Assembly (NCBI RefSeq): GCF_026711005.1
Contig: NZ_JAPPVJ010000005.1
Location: 255,257-319,256 of the forward strand
Direction: 5' to 3'
From: Sphingobacterium sp. UT-1RO-CII-1
Lineage (GTDB): Bacteria; Bacteroidota; Bacteroidia; Sphingobacteriales; Sphingobacteriaceae
DNA length: 64,000 nucleotides
Shown here piece after piece: positions 45,075-53,042 of this stretch. A model generated the notes under the pieces. That model did not search any database and was not told where the DNA came from. It saw nothing but the letters and a program-made list of their open reading frames with translations. The position numbers were made by a program, and so were the translations under genes. The stretch's first letter is position 1. Every line of letters starts with the position of its first letter.

Positions 45075-45096
45075 ATCTGGGATGAGAACACAAAGG
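45075..45096 (+). repeat. imperfect 22-bp direct repeat, copy 1
   Basis: atctgggatgagaacacaaa (45075-45094) followed by gg; a second copy with one substitution and one A fewer is at 47085-47105. The sequence GGATCATA follows both copies (45097 and about 47169). Confidence 0.6.
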
Positions 45097-45292
45097 GGAT
45101 CATACCGAATACTTGGGGGGATACTAGGGATCAATCTGAAAGTTTTAGCGTTTATACTTCAACATTTTGAATTTAGCAAAAAGTTTTTGTCCATTCAATC
45201 GGCTGCAGGAATGTTAAAAAAGTATAATGTTATACCAACGTATTTTTTTTTTTCTAAGTTTATATTTTTAATAAACATAATTTTAAAGAAGT

Positions 45293-45589
45293 ATGAAGTG
45301 CCCGAACTGTAACGAGACCTTACTAATGACGGAACGTCAAAATGTCGAAATTGATTATTGTCCACAATGTAGAGGCATTTGGCTAGATAAAGGAGAACTG
45401 GACAAGTTGTTAGAGTATTCTGCTCAAAGTACGGAGAGTAATACTTATGGTAAACCTCTTTATAATGAACGAAAACAATCCTATTCTCAGGATTACGAAA
45501 GAAATGATAAAAATTCAGACAGAAATAAATACCTACAACATGGGCGCAAAAAGAAATCCTTTTTATCTGATTTCTTTGATTTTGACTAA
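45293..45589 (+). CDS. zf-TFIIB domain protein
   Basis: A 98-residue protein with an N-terminal zinc ribbon: CPNC (3-6) and CPQC (23-26), with RGIWLDKGELDKLL typical of the zf-TFIIB family. The rest is a charged, disordered linker and an aromatic tail (FLSDFFDFD) shared by Bacteroidota members. It probably binds protein or nucleic acid; its target is unknown. Confidence 0.85.
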   Translation: MKCPNCNETLLMTERQNVEIDYCPQCRGIWLDKGELDKLLEYSAQSTESNTYGKPLYNERKQSYSQDYERNDKNSDRNKYLQHGRKKKSFLSDFFDFD

Positions 45590-45894
45590 TACAATTTTAT
45601 CTGTAATAGTATCGCTAACAGAAAGACGTTCTCACACTATGAAGAGCATCTTTCTGTATAGTTTTATGAATAACAAGTGGATACGACAGCTTATCTGTCA
45701 CGTTTTTTAAACTAAAAACATTGCGACTTCCCATTCCCAAAACTGTCCAAAATACAAGTATCAAAGACTGTGACAAAGTCCACTAGGGAGCCTGCCAAAA
45801 CCCAAACTGCGTCTGTAACAACGGAAACAGTTTATATACAGCTTTTGCATATGACCTATGTATTCATGGTTTGTAAATTCAACTTTTAAAGTAA
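45590..45894. other. intergenic, nothing recognised
   Basis: About 305 bp between the zinc-ribbon gene and the VOC gene. One frame (45447-45710) runs through it but mostly overlaps the zinc-ribbon gene and has no usual protein character. I see no RNA gene, terminator or clear promoter. Confidence 0.4.
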
Positions 45895-46284
45895 TTAATC
45901 AGATTGATATAAATCAAATTGATTGCCATACAAGTCTTCAAACCCCACTCCTTTACCTCCTGGTACTGGTATTGGTTCTCCGTGCAAAACTACTCCTTTT
46001 TCTTTCATTATTTCAAAATCTTTTTGGATATTGTCCGATTCAAACATGACGAGAACTTGCCCAGCGGATTGATTGCCAATCAGTTTCTCCTGTTCTGGCG
46101 TTTCAGCTTTGACAAGCTCAAATACAGTAGCGTTGTCTTTTTGTGGCGCAATGGTCAGGTAACGCCAGTCAGAAGAAAAGACCTGGTCTGCACAAACACT
46201 AAAACCGAGCTTCTCAACATAGAATGTTTTAGCTTCGTCTAAGTCTTTCACTAAAATGGTTATTTGAACTACTTTTGTTATCAT
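45895..46284 (-). CDS. VOC family (glyoxalase/bleomycin-resistance fold) protein
   Basis: A 129-residue protein with two beta-alpha-beta-beta-beta units: VVQITILVKDLDEAKTFYVEKLGF at the start and GVGFEDLYGNQFDLYQ at the end, the latter with Glu at a usual metal site. The family includes glyoxalases, dioxygenases and drug-binding proteins; the substrate cannot be told. The start overlaps the upstream SRPBCC gene by 4 nt, so they are coupled. Confidence 0.88.
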   Translation of the reverse strand: MITKVVQITILVKDLDEAKTFYVEKLGFSVCADQVFSSDWRYLTIAPQKDNATVFELVKAETPEQEKLIGNQSAGQVLVMFESDNIQKDFEIMKEKGVVLHGEPIPVPGGKGVGFEDLYGNQFDLYQSD

Positions 46285-46748
46285 ATTTTATTTTCCATAT
46301 ATTTAGTTAACTTCTCCAATGATTGGTCTGTTCCTATTTCATTTTCCTTTGGGTCAATACCGATCGGAATATTTTTAAAAACTACCGTGACTTTCGTTGA
46401 CTCATGTTCAACTTCTTCCAAAAGCACCTCCATCATCATACCTCCCGAAAACTCATCCTTATCTGACTGAAAATAAACAACCTGAACAACTCGTTCATTA
46501 GGTTTAAGTTCGACAAATTTTGTCAAAAAACGATCTTCGTTTCCTTCTGTTTTCCCTTCTATTCTATGATCAATATAAAATAACGACATTTCGAAACCAC
46601 CTCCAATTCTAAGTTCAAGATCGTTTATTTTTCCTATCATTCCATTGGGAGGAAGCCAAAATTCCAACGCCTCCTTTTCTGTAAAGGCCTTATAAACCTT
46701 ATCCCTTGTTGTTTTAATGACTCTAACATTCCTTGAAGTTCTATCCAT
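46281..46748 (-). CDS. SRPBCC/AHSA1-like protein
   Basis: A START-fold protein. The AHSA1 motifs RVIKTTRDKVYKAFT, LEFWLPPNGM and RIGGGFEMSL are clear. I start at ATG 46748 (MDRTSRN, 155 aa), where the family normally begins; an ATG at 46781 would add 11 residues. Such proteins bind hydrophobic ligands or Hsp90; no specific role is known here. It is coupled with the VOC gene. Confidence 0.82.
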   Translation of the reverse strand: MDRTSRNVRVIKTTRDKVYKAFTEKEALEFWLPPNGMIGKINDLELRIGGGFEMSLFYIDHRIEGKTEGNEDRFLTKFVELKPNERVVQVVYFQSDKDEFSGGMMMEVLLEEVEHESTKVTVVFKNIPIGIDPKENEIGTDQSLEKLTKYMENKI

Positions 46749-47314
46749 ACTATTTTGCAAATTATCAAGTTCAACAATCATTACATTTTTGATTATCTCC
46801 CCCCTTCTCTCCAGCAGTTATTGTACTGTAGTCTAAGAATACAAATCTATCTCCCTTTTTTAGAAAAGAACTTTGCATAAGACAATAAATCAAACAAAAC
46901 AACAAATAGGAAAAAAGTTTAGATTTTGTAAAAACAAATGCACAAAAAAGTGGATGCCTAAAAAAGTAGAAACAACTTCTCTGAGAATTGAATATTTGAA
47001 CAGAAACTGTATCGGTATACGGTAAAACATCAAGAAAACACGAGCTATCCAATCTTCTTCACAACTCCTTTTTTTTATCCCAACATCTAGGATGAGAACA
47101 CAAGGCTTCGATTCGAAGAAGGCTTAGGCTTATCGTATGGAGCTTGAGCGGCTGAGACAATACCAGCAGGATCATAAAAAAGCAAACAATTCACTTCGAC
47201 CAGCTGTTTATTTTGTAAAATAAAAGAACAAGTATACAAACACAATTTCAATGTTTTTTTAATATATTCAACAACAGGCTCTCTATATTTATTTTAGAAC
47301 TTTAGATCAAAAAA
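46749..47314. other. long intergenic region with decayed coding remnants
   Basis: It holds the second copy of the 22-bp repeat (47085-47105). From an ATG at 47093 the plus strand reads MRTQGFDSKKA, a TAG, then AYRMELERLRQYQQ to a TAA at about 47220: this looks like a small gene broken by a stop. I do not recognise it. A minus-strand frame at 46771-47052 has no protein-like character. Confidence 0.35.
47085..47105 (+). repeat. imperfect 22-bp direct repeat, copy 2
   Basis: atctaggatgagaacacaag followed by g repeats the sequence at 45075-45096 with one substitution and one A fewer. The two copies bracket the zinc-ribbon, VOC and SRPBCC genes. Confidence 0.6.
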
Positions 47315-47767
47315 ATGGAAAAGCTAACTGCAAAAGCAAGCATACAAATTCAAAAGCCTATAGATAAAGTCTTTGAAGCAATAGTCGATCCCAATAAAAT
47401 GAATCATTATTTTATAAAATCCTCTACAGGTCGCTTAGAAACAGATACAACTGTAGAATGGAATTTCCCTGAATTTCCAGATAGCTTTCCTGTAACCGGT
47501 AAAAAAATAACTGACAATACATATGTCTCTTTTGACTGGAGTGGCGGGCTTCCCAATCAACTTGTCGAAATTAATTTATCTCCATTTGGCGAGAACTCGA
47601 CAGTCATCAAAGTTACAGAACACGAAATGAACAATGATTCCGAAGGTATTTTAATGATGATGCGTCAGACAGAAGGTTGGGCCAATTTTTTAGCTTGTAT
47701 GAAAGCCTATTTAGAATACGGCATCAACCTCCGAACAGGAGCGTTTGATTTTATGTTTCACAAATAA
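47315..47767 (+). CDS. SRPBCC (AHSA1-like) protein
   Basis: A 150-residue START-fold protein: ASIQIQKPIDKVFEAIVDPNKMNHYF at the N-terminus and FGENSTVIKVTEHEM in the middle, ending with the GWANFLACMKAYLE helix that closes the ligand pocket. The ligand is unknown. It heads a run of three plus-strand genes (next start 46 nt downstream) with two DUF1801 proteins. Confidence 0.85.
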   Translation: MEKLTAKASIQIQKPIDKVFEAIVDPNKMNHYFIKSSTGRLETDTTVEWNFPEFPDSFPVTGKKITDNTYVSFDWSGGLPNQLVEINLSPFGENSTVIKVTEHEMNNDSEGILMMMRQTEGWANFLACMKAYLEYGINLRTGAFDFMFHK

Positions 47768-47813
47768 TCTTTCAGAGTTCCAATTAGCATCCCGAGATAC
47801 AACAGCATAAATA

Positions 47814-48242
47814 ATGACTGCAAACAAAACCACATACACCAACGCTTCTGTCAACGAATTTATCCAAACGATTACAGATGTGCAAAAGCAACGGGACAGT
47901 GTAGAACTTATCAAACTGATGCAAGACGTATCAGCTGACCCCCCGCAAATGTTTGGTTCCTCAATCGTCGGATTTGGAACATACCATTATAAATATACCA
48001 GTGGTCATACTGGTTATGCTCCATTAATTGGATTCAGCCCCCGAAAAACAGCTATATCTCTCTATGTATATACCGGACTCGAAGACCACAAATACTTGTT
48101 AGAGCAGCTTGGCAAATTCAAAATGGGGAAAGCCTGTATCTATATCAAACGATTAAGCGACATCAACATAGAAAAGCTAAACCTACTGATGCATGAAACA
48201 ATAAGTTTTATAGAGAATACCTACACAAGAATAAAGAAATAA
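47814..48242 (+). CDS. DUF1801 domain protein
   Basis: A 142-residue protein of the DUF1801 (YdhG-like) family: SVELIKLMQDVSADPPQMFG, FGTYHYKYTSGHTGYAPLIGFSPRKTAISLY and the YTGLEDHKYLLEQLGKFKMGKACIYIKRL segment are typical. The function of the family is not established. Its TAA overlaps the next ATG by one base (TAATG), so the next gene is coupled to it. Confidence 0.88.
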   Translation: MTANKTTYTNASVNEFIQTITDVQKQRDSVELIKLMQDVSADPPQMFGSSIVGFGTYHYKYTSGHTGYAPLIGFSPRKTAISLYVYTGLEDHKYLLEQLGKFKMGKACIYIKRLSDINIEKLNLLMHETISFIENTYTRIKK

Positions 48243-49171
48243 TGACCGCGACTATCTCAACAATCGACGAGTATATCAATCAATTTGATGGGCATAAAAA
48301 AAATGTTTTAATAAAAACAAGACAACTTATTCGCAATTTTGTTCCAGACGAAACAAATGAAACTATTTCCTATCAAATGCCTACTTTTCGATATAAAGGA
48401 AATATCATTCATTTTGCCATGCATAAAAATCATCTAGGACTTTATCCTGGACCAGATACCATTCAACACTTTGCAGCAAAACTTAAAAATTTTAAAACGA
48501 CAAAGGGTGCAATACAGATACCTTTAGACCAGCCAATACCTGAACAAACAATAAGGGAAATCGTACTATTCAACATTAATAAATTCAAAGATAAACAAGA
48601 AATAAACTGGCATCAAAGTCGAGGGAATTGGCAACAGGCTGAAAAACTTATGCAGCAAATTATCACCAGCACTCCCTTAAAAAAAGAGTTCAAATGGGGT
48701 TCTTACATCTATACGCATAAAGGGAGAAACGTCATAGGATGGGGAGGTTTTAAACATTTTTTTTCGTTATGGTTCTACAATGGGGTCTTCCTGAAGGATG
48801 AAGAAAAACAGCTAATCAATGCTTCCGAAGGTAAAACTAAAGCACTTAGACAATGGCGTTTTAAACATGTAAAAGATATGGATCCCGACAAAATACATGC
48901 TTACATTCAAGAATCCATCAAAACAATAGACGACGGAAAAGAAATTAAACCTAGAAAAACTACCCTAAAAAAACCATCTGGTTTATTATTAGAAGCATTA
49001 CAGGCAGACCAGAGTTTAAACAACAGTTTTCATGCCTTGACTGCTGGAAGACAAAAAGAATATATCGAATACATTGAGGAGGCCAAACAGGAGAAAACCA
49101 AACACTCGCGTATCGAAAAAATAAAGCCTTTGATTCTAGAAAAAAAAGGATTAAACGATAAATATAAGTAA
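48242..49171 (+). CDS. fused DUF1801 / YdeI-like protein
   Basis: A 309-residue fusion. Residues ~1-115 are a DUF1801 domain (ETISYQMPTFRYKGNIIHFAMHKNHLGLYPG). Residues ~120-225 form a second, similar domain (FKWGSYIYTHKGRNVIGWGGFKHFFSLWFYNGVFL, ALRQWRF). The C-terminal ~240-309 is the helical YdeI/OmpD-associated type tail (LLLEALQADQSLNNSFHALTAGRQKEYIEYI). Both domains bear the aromatic-rich pocket. Function unknown; the operon suggests work with the preceding DUF1801 protein. Confidence 0.82.
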   Translation: MTATISTIDEYINQFDGHKKNVLIKTRQLIRNFVPDETNETISYQMPTFRYKGNIIHFAMHKNHLGLYPGPDTIQHFAAKLKNFKTTKGAIQIPLDQPIPEQTIREIVLFNINKFKDKQEINWHQSRGNWQQAEKLMQQIITSTPLKKEFKWGSYIYTHKGRNVIGWGGFKHFFSLWFYNGVFLKDEEKQLINASEGKTKALRQWRFKHVKDMDPDKIHAYIQESIKTIDDGKEIKPRKTTLKKPSGLLLEALQADQSLNNSFHALTAGRQKEYIEYIEEAKQEKTKHSRIEKIKPLILEKKGLNDKYK

Positions 49172-49278
49172 CTGATTTATAAATCGAAATAAAATAATAA
49201 GCAATTAGCTTATCATATCCCTTTCATGCAATCAAAACACCATAATGAATAACCTATCGACTTGAAGAAAACTCAAGC

Positions 49279-50301
49279 CTAGAAAGCCTCTTCCCTACTT
49301 CTCAGAAAAATTAAACGTCCTTTAACACTCAAGTACTCTACCTGCATGGGTACCTGCAGTGAATTTAAAAAAGTATTTTCTGCAGATTTTAAATTATGCT
49401 GCGTTCGATGCAGGCCGCCCGCTAACCTAATCCAACTATCCTCTGTTGCCCCCGCTCTGTGGCGTATTTCTGTTCGATAGCACTCTGTGGCTACACCTCG
49501 ATAAACCTGTACTTCTACCGATACATCGTTCTTGTTCATTAGTGCACATATTTCAGACAAGTTTAACAAAATATGTATACCAAAGAAAAAAATGTTCGCA
49601 GCACCGAATATAGCACACGTACGGCCGAACATTTCCCAGCTTGCTACTCCTTCCTTGTATTGAATAAAGCCAACAGTACCAAGAATTATAAGCAAAAAGA
49701 TACAACATAGTAGAACAAAATCCACTACTCCTCTCCATTGCCTACGCGACACTATTTGCCAATCTTCCGCATTTGTCTGTCGGCTTACAACTTTTTTTTC
49801 CCGTTCAGGGTAAATCGCACCTGCTATCAGCCCTTTTGGCAGTAAGTATAATGTGATAGCTTCGCCAGGCTTAACAATAATGTCCTTGATTTGAATCCCC
49901 TGAAAAGCTACAAACCCTGGAATAAGCAATGTGCCTTCGAAAACCTCCCCATTTATTATATACCTTGCACGTTTTTTAGGCAAACGCTGTATCCCTTCTA
50001 ACTGTCCTCTAACTACTGAAAAGTCTCCATTATATAAGCTCTTATCCAACGATTTTTTACGTTTAAAATTATAGAACGTATAATAGACACATGTAGCAAA
50101 AAAAGTAAATAAAATTATGTTCAGAAATAACTGAAAACCGACATCAGTGCCTGATAAAGCCATAACCGCACCAATCAATGCAACGAAAGCTAAACATGCC
50201 CCTATACTAGCGATATAAGCAAGATTTCTGTGATATGCTTTTCTTTCTTTTACTATCGTATGAATTAATGGTGGTAATGTTGATGATGGCTTTTGACTCA
50301 T
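49279..50301 (-). CDS. conserved membrane protein of unknown function
   Basis: A 340-residue protein with two pairs of membrane helices (about 25-75 and 195-250) separated by a soluble beta-rich region (GDFSVVRGQLEGIQRLPKKR... FEGTLLIPGFVAFQG) that resembles a small domain set between helices. A further beta domain ends the chain. I do not recognise the family, though the arrangement recalls DUF3592-like proteins. Single gene. Confidence 0.7.
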   Translation of the reverse strand: MSQKPSSTLPPLIHTIVKERKAYHRNLAYIASIGACLAFVALIGAVMALSGTDVGFQLFLNIILFTFFATCVYYTFYNFKRKKSLDKSLYNGDFSVVRGQLEGIQRLPKKRARYIINGEVFEGTLLIPGFVAFQGIQIKDIIVKPGEAITLYLLPKGLIAGAIYPEREKKVVSRQTNAEDWQIVSRRQWRGVVDFVLLCCIFLLIILGTVGFIQYKEGVASWEMFGRTCAIFGAANIFFFGIHILLNLSEICALMNKNDVSVEVQVYRGVATECYRTEIRHRAGATEDSWIRLAGGLHRTQHNLKSAENTFLNSLQVPMQVEYLSVKGRLIFLRSREEAF

Positions 50302-50739
50302 ATTTTTTTGATGAAAATAAACAATATCACCCAGATTATTTTATTTCCTCGTTTTTTATATAAAAATAAATCTGAGTATATTCTCTTCACTATCACCTCC
50401 TCCATACTACTTTTTAAATGCTGACAGGTAAACCCAACTAGTGAAAAGTATTTATTTTTCATTGCCAATAAGGAAATTCGAAGCAGAAATATTTTTTTAG
50501 CCAATCCCGTTTTCGTACACCTTTTTTATTAGCCTTAGCCCGGTTGCTGTCTATAAGACTACCTTTCTTCCATATTTCTTTAAGCCGTAGGTATTATTGT
50601 TTTATAATTTTTTTGATCAAACACATCAAACATAATAGCGTAAGTGTCCAGATGAAACAGAACCCCAATTTAACTCTCTATTTTAATAAAAAAACAAGAG
50701 ATTTTTAATGCATTTTTGCAATACAAATATTTTGCTTTA
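50302..50739. other. divergent intergenic region, nothing distinctive
   Basis: The 438 bp must hold promoters for the membrane protein (minus) and the transporter (plus). A TTG-start extension of the transporter from 50716 adds only eight residues and is not preferred. AATATTTTGC close to 50729 is a loose -7-like match. No RNA gene is visible. Confidence 0.35.
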
Positions 50740-51657
50740 ATGAACAGAAAAGACAGAAATGGAATTTTATTAGGGTTAATCGCAGCCGCATTATGGGGAA
50801 TATCAGGGACCTTAGGACAATTTTTATTTCAGCAACGAGAGATAAATGTAGAATGGCTGATTACAATGCGACTTTTAATTTCGGGGATTGGTCTTTTAAT
50901 TCTTGCAAAATATAAAAAGATCAATATTTTTTCCATATGGAAAGATCGAAAAGATGCTTTTGAATTAATACTTTTCAGTATCATCGGTATGGTTGGTGTT
51001 CAGTATACTTATTTCGCAGCCATAAAATATTCTAATGCAGCAACAGCAACCGTTTTACAATTTGCCGGACCTATTTTCATTGCCATATATCTAGCCATTA
51101 AATATAAACGACTTCCTAAAAAGTCAGAACTATTAGCTATATTTTTTGCTGTTTTAGGAACATTTTTATTGGTAACCCATGGAAAGATCGGCACGCTTTC
51201 TATTTCTGGAATAGCTCTCTTTTTTGGCATCGCGTCTGCAGTAACCTTAGCTATTTATACTTTACAGCCTAAAAGGCTTCTTACAAAGTATAACTCTGCA
51301 CTCATTGTTGGCTGGGGCATGTTAGTAGGCGGTATTGCATTCAGTTTTGTAAGACCTCCCTGGCAGATCGATGGAAATTGGGATCTAAACACCTACGCCT
51401 GTATTGCTTTCATCATTCTTCTAGGAACACTAGTGGCATTCTATGCATACCTTAATGCTGTTAAAATCATCGGCGGTCAAAAAACAAGCCTACTTGCATC
51501 TGCCGAACCGCTTACGGCAGTCATTCTGTCCGTCATTTGGTTAAAGACTCCTTTTACAACTGTTGACTGGATAGGAAGTCTATGTATTATTTCTACCGTA
51601 TTCTTATTGATAAAAAAAGAAAAAGTTTCACCCCCTCAATTGTCGAATGAAGCATAA
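50740..51657 (+). CDS. EamA-family (DMT) transporter
   Basis: A 305-residue inner-membrane protein with ten helices in two EamA repeats (about 5-140 and 150-290). Motifs AAALWGISGTLGQFLF, AIKYSNAATATVLQFAGPIFI and LASAEPLTAVILSVIWL are usual. The start is ATG 50740. DMT proteins export or import metabolites; a substrate cannot be assigned. Confidence 0.88.
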   Translation: MNRKDRNGILLGLIAAALWGISGTLGQFLFQQREINVEWLITMRLLISGIGLLILAKYKKINIFSIWKDRKDAFELILFSIIGMVGVQYTYFAAIKYSNAATATVLQFAGPIFIAIYLAIKYKRLPKKSELLAIFFAVLGTFLLVTHGKIGTLSISGIALFFGIASAVTLAIYTLQPKRLLTKYNSALIVGWGMLVGGIAFSFVRPPWQIDGNWDLNTYACIAFIILLGTLVAFYAYLNAVKIIGGQKTSLLASAEPLTAVILSVIWLKTPFTTVDWIGSLCIISTVFLLIKKEKVSPPQLSNEA

Positions 51658-51744
51658 TTTTTTATGCTGAGATATAACTTTTAAATATATAAACAACAGC
51701 ACTCCGTCAAATTTATCTTCATCAAAGCACTATGTAATAAACCA

Positions 51745-51963
51745 TTATCTGTTTAACCACTTATCAAAGATCTTATAATATAAAGGCAGTATAACGTAAG
51801 TCAATAAAGGAACCAGTATAATAGTTAAGATAAAAGTTCTTATAAAAATTGGAACACCAAATAAATAATCTCCAAATATTAGAAATATCCCACTTATAAT
51901 CGGGTAAATAGCAAGCCATGATATAAAGGCTTTTTTATGTATTAATCTTTTTTCATTTTTCAT
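51745..51963 (-). CDS. small two-helix membrane protein
   Basis: A 72-residue protein with two membrane helices (SWLAIYPIISGIFLIFGDYL and FILTIILVPLLTYVILPLYY) and a basic N-terminus. It resembles DUF2798-like proteins. Function unknown. Single gene. Confidence 0.65.
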   Translation of the reverse strand: MKNEKRLIHKKAFISWLAIYPIISGIFLIFGDYLFGVPIFIRTFILTIILVPLLTYVILPLYYKIFDKWLNR

Positions 51964-52074
51964 TGAAAATTGGATTTTTAGAGTACAAGTTTATACTGTT
52001 AAACTATATTAAGAGGCAGTCAGCTTATCGGTTAAGGATATACCTGACTGCCAATCATGGACACATGTAATCAA

Positions 52075-52497
52075 CTAATTTTCTTCAGTGACTATACTTC
52101 CATCCCAATCTTCTCCATTAGGAACAGATGTATGCTGGTGAATTAAACACCATTCATTATTTTCATTTTTTTTAAAACAGTCTGTTTCGCGCAACAATAA
52201 AACCTTATTAACACCATTGACGAGTACAACTTCTGCTTTTTGAATCGTGCAAACGACACCAATATCTTGGCTTATAAATGTGTCTATGTGAAGAATAGAA
52301 ATTTCACAAGACTTAAAAGCACTAAAAGTATTATCAAGCTTTTTTATGGCAGGTTTAATACCCCGACTAGCAAATGGCGGAATGTCGTACCATAAAGCAT
52401 CCTTTGCCCAATTTTTTGTACTCTCTAAGCCTGATTTAGATTTTGTCATTGCTTCCACCATAGAAACAAGAATTTCTTTATCATCATTGTAAATCAT
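52075..52497 (-). CDS. NTF2-like (SnoaL/DUF4440-type) protein
   Basis: A 140-residue cone-fold protein: MVEAMTKSKSGLESTKNWAKDALWYDIPPF, ISILHIDTFISQDIGVVCTIQKAEV and RETDCFKKNENNEWCLIHQHTSVP form the family's helix and curved sheet. The catalytic status is unknown. It diverges from an HxlR gene whose operator-like repeats overlap its promoter, so it is likely regulated by it. A -7 box TAAATTTG (52531-52524) lies 27 nt upstream. Confidence 0.83.
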   Translation of the reverse strand: MIYNDDKEILVSMVEAMTKSKSGLESTKNWAKDALWYDIPPFASRGIKPAIKKLDNTFSAFKSCEISILHIDTFISQDIGVVCTIQKAEVVLVNGVNKVLLLRETDCFKKNENNEWCLIHQHTSVPNGEDWDGSIVTEEN

Positions 52498-52542
52498 TAT
52501 AAATTATTTTTTATTGTATCCTACAAATTTACGAGCAAAAAA

Positions 52543-52575
52543 GTATACATTTGATACCTGTATACAAAAGGATAC
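52543..52575. promoter_or_regulatory. tandem operator-like repeats between NTF2 and HxlR genes
   Basis: GTATACATTTGATACCT (52543-52559) is followed directly by GTATACAAAAGGATACT (52560-52576): two 17-bp direct repeats of GTATAC-N4-GATAC type. The first contains TACATTTG (52546-52553), a good -7 box for the HxlR gene about 30 nt before its ATG. GTATCC also occurs at 52516. Confidence 0.7.
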
Positions 52576-52582
52576 TTAATTT

Positions 52583-52927
52583 ATGACAGCAGAAGAAGAA
52601 AAAGCATTTCAAGATAACATCAAAGCTGTACAAGACACCATGTATGTAATTGGCGGTAAATGGAAATTAGCCATCATACTTTCTATTTATAAAGGCAACA
52701 GACGTTTTAATGACATAGCCAATTCGATTCCAAAGATTACCAATCGTGTTTTGTCGAAAGAATTAAAACATTTAGAGGATAATCTTCTGATTAAAAGAAC
52801 CATAATTACTGAATACCCAATTAAGATTGAATACGCAGTTGTAGATTATACTTTTTCTCTTCACGATATTATAAAGCCCATGGAAACATGGGGTAAACAG
52901 CATAAAGAAAAAATTAAAAATAAATAA
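52583..52927 (+). CDS. HxlR-family transcriptional regulator
   Basis: A 114-residue winged-helix regulator: VIGGKWKLAIILSIYKGNRRFNDIANSIPKITNRVLSKELKHLEDN is the diagnostic HxlR segment, ending with the YTFSLHDIIKPMETWGKQ helix. Relatives sense redox or aldehyde stress and act on neighbouring genes. The divergent NTF2-like gene and tandem repeats between them suggest autoregulation and control of that gene. It does not contain a Cys near the N-terminus, so a redox signal is unlikely. Confidence 0.93.
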   Translation: MTAEEEKAFQDNIKAVQDTMYVIGGKWKLAIILSIYKGNRRFNDIANSIPKITNRVLSKELKHLEDNLLIKRTIITEYPIKIEYAVVDYTFSLHDIIKPMETWGKQHKEKIKNK

Positions 52928-53042
52928 GCTTTTTATCTCCTTATAGCTGAACAGAACACTAAAATGGTTTCGATTTCATTTATCGAAAAATAAATTCACT
53001 ATTATTTTAAAAGTTCTTACTACCTTTAAGAAACAATAAATT

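Larger units (their letters stand above)
44991..45292. other. intergenic stretch across the right edge of the remnant element
   Basis: It starts with a run of nine A and GAGTTCGAGTTTCG, then has a 14-bp hairpin and the first copy of a 22-bp repeat that recurs at 47085. TAAGTTTA at 45255-45262 is a -7-like box for the zinc-ribbon gene. No gene is visible. Confidence 0.4.

Noticed and set aside
45447..45710. Frame overlapping and following the zinc-ribbon gene
   Set aside because: Mostly a shadow of the zinc-ribbon gene; the remainder has no family resemblance.
46771..47052. 93-codon minus-strand frame
   Set aside because: Aromatic-rich low-complexity sequence, no start context, no homologous look.
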